NCBI GenBank assembly: GCA_003529225.1
Contig: DOJM01000552.1
Coordinates: 7,151-12,602, forward strand
DNA from: Paenibacillus sp.
Lineage (GTDB): Bacteria > Bacillota > Bacilli > Paenibacillales > Paenibacillaceae
Direction of reading: 5' to 3'
Length of the DNA stretch: 5,452 nt
The position numbers and the translations under genes were made by a program. The notes below the pieces were generated by a model that was not told the origin of the DNA, ran no database searches, and saw only the letters and a program-made list of their open reading frames with translations. Shown in pieces: positions 5,421 to 5,452 of the stretch. Positions within the stretch are counted from its first letter, which is position 1; each line of letters opens with the position of its first letter.

Positions 5421-5452
5421 ATAGAGAGACAATATAGGGTGTAAGCAGCTTA

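Larger units (their letters stand above)
5080..5452. other. 373-base stretch without a convincing gene
   Basis: After the terminator at 5113-5155 there is no recognised gene. The stretch holds an inverted repeat ACGTAA/TTACGT (5169-5188) and a 52-codon plus-strand frame (5192-5350) that lacks a ribosome binding site. A weak hairpin GCCGA-CAC-TCGGC (5369-5381) is followed by TTTT (5383-5386). Next come a poly-A/poly-T inverted repeat (5388-5420) and a TAAGCAGCTTA palindrome (5442-5452) at the window edge. The right part may be the upstream region of a gene beyond the edge. Confidence 0.6.

Noticed and set aside
1..5452. CRISPR array, tRNA or rRNA genes, insertion sequences, integrase or phage genes
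   Set aside because: No regularly spaced repeats, cloverleaf, rRNA-like sequence, transposase or terminal inverted repeats with target duplications were seen on reading both strands.

Overview
The window reads as chromosomal DNA of a low- to mid-GC Gram-positive bacterium of the Bacillales, most likely Paenibacillus or a close relative. The evidence is strong AGGAGG-like ribosome binding sites, GTG starts, U-tailed hairpin terminators, and protein families typical of that group: a GlcP-like permease, a general stress protein 26-like flavin-fold protein, an OmpR-type two-component pair and an HxlR regulator. The genus is an inference from style and protein families, not a match.

Layout from left to right. 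Bases 1-410 (minus strand) hold the first 136 codons of an unrecognised protein that runs off the left edge. Upstream of it and co-directional, 72 bases away, is a 12-helix MFS sugar permease (483-1697, minus). Together they look like a two-gene minus-strand unit. A divergent intergenic region (1698-1858) separates this unit from a plus-strand pyridoxamine-5'-phosphate-oxidase-fold protein (1859-2278), which ends in a clear intrinsic terminator. An extended -10 promoter then drives a response regulator (2422-3096) and its sensor kinase (3093-4508), coupled by an ATGA overlap. After a 187-base gap comes an HxlR-family repressor-type regulator (4696-5079) with its own terminator. The last 373 bases contain no convincing gene: only a doubtful 52-codon frame, weak hairpins and a poly-A/poly-T inverted repeat.

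The genes do not form one obvious pathway. The permease unit, the stress-type protein, the two-component system and the HxlR regulator each appear to be separately transcribed. No transporter, antibiotic-resistance or metabolic target sits next to the two-component pair or the HxlR gene, so their targets are not visible here.

I see no clearly new multi-gene system. The points most worth a second look are small. Both partners of the two-component system have in-frame deletions in normally conserved regions: one residue before the ADDY motif of the regulator, and the ATP-lid/F-box segment of the kinase. A long-range inverted repeat could hide the regulator's ribosome binding site in read-through transcripts. 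The HxlR protein lacks the usual N-terminal cysteine. A few short dyads and repeated motifs occur at gene starts.
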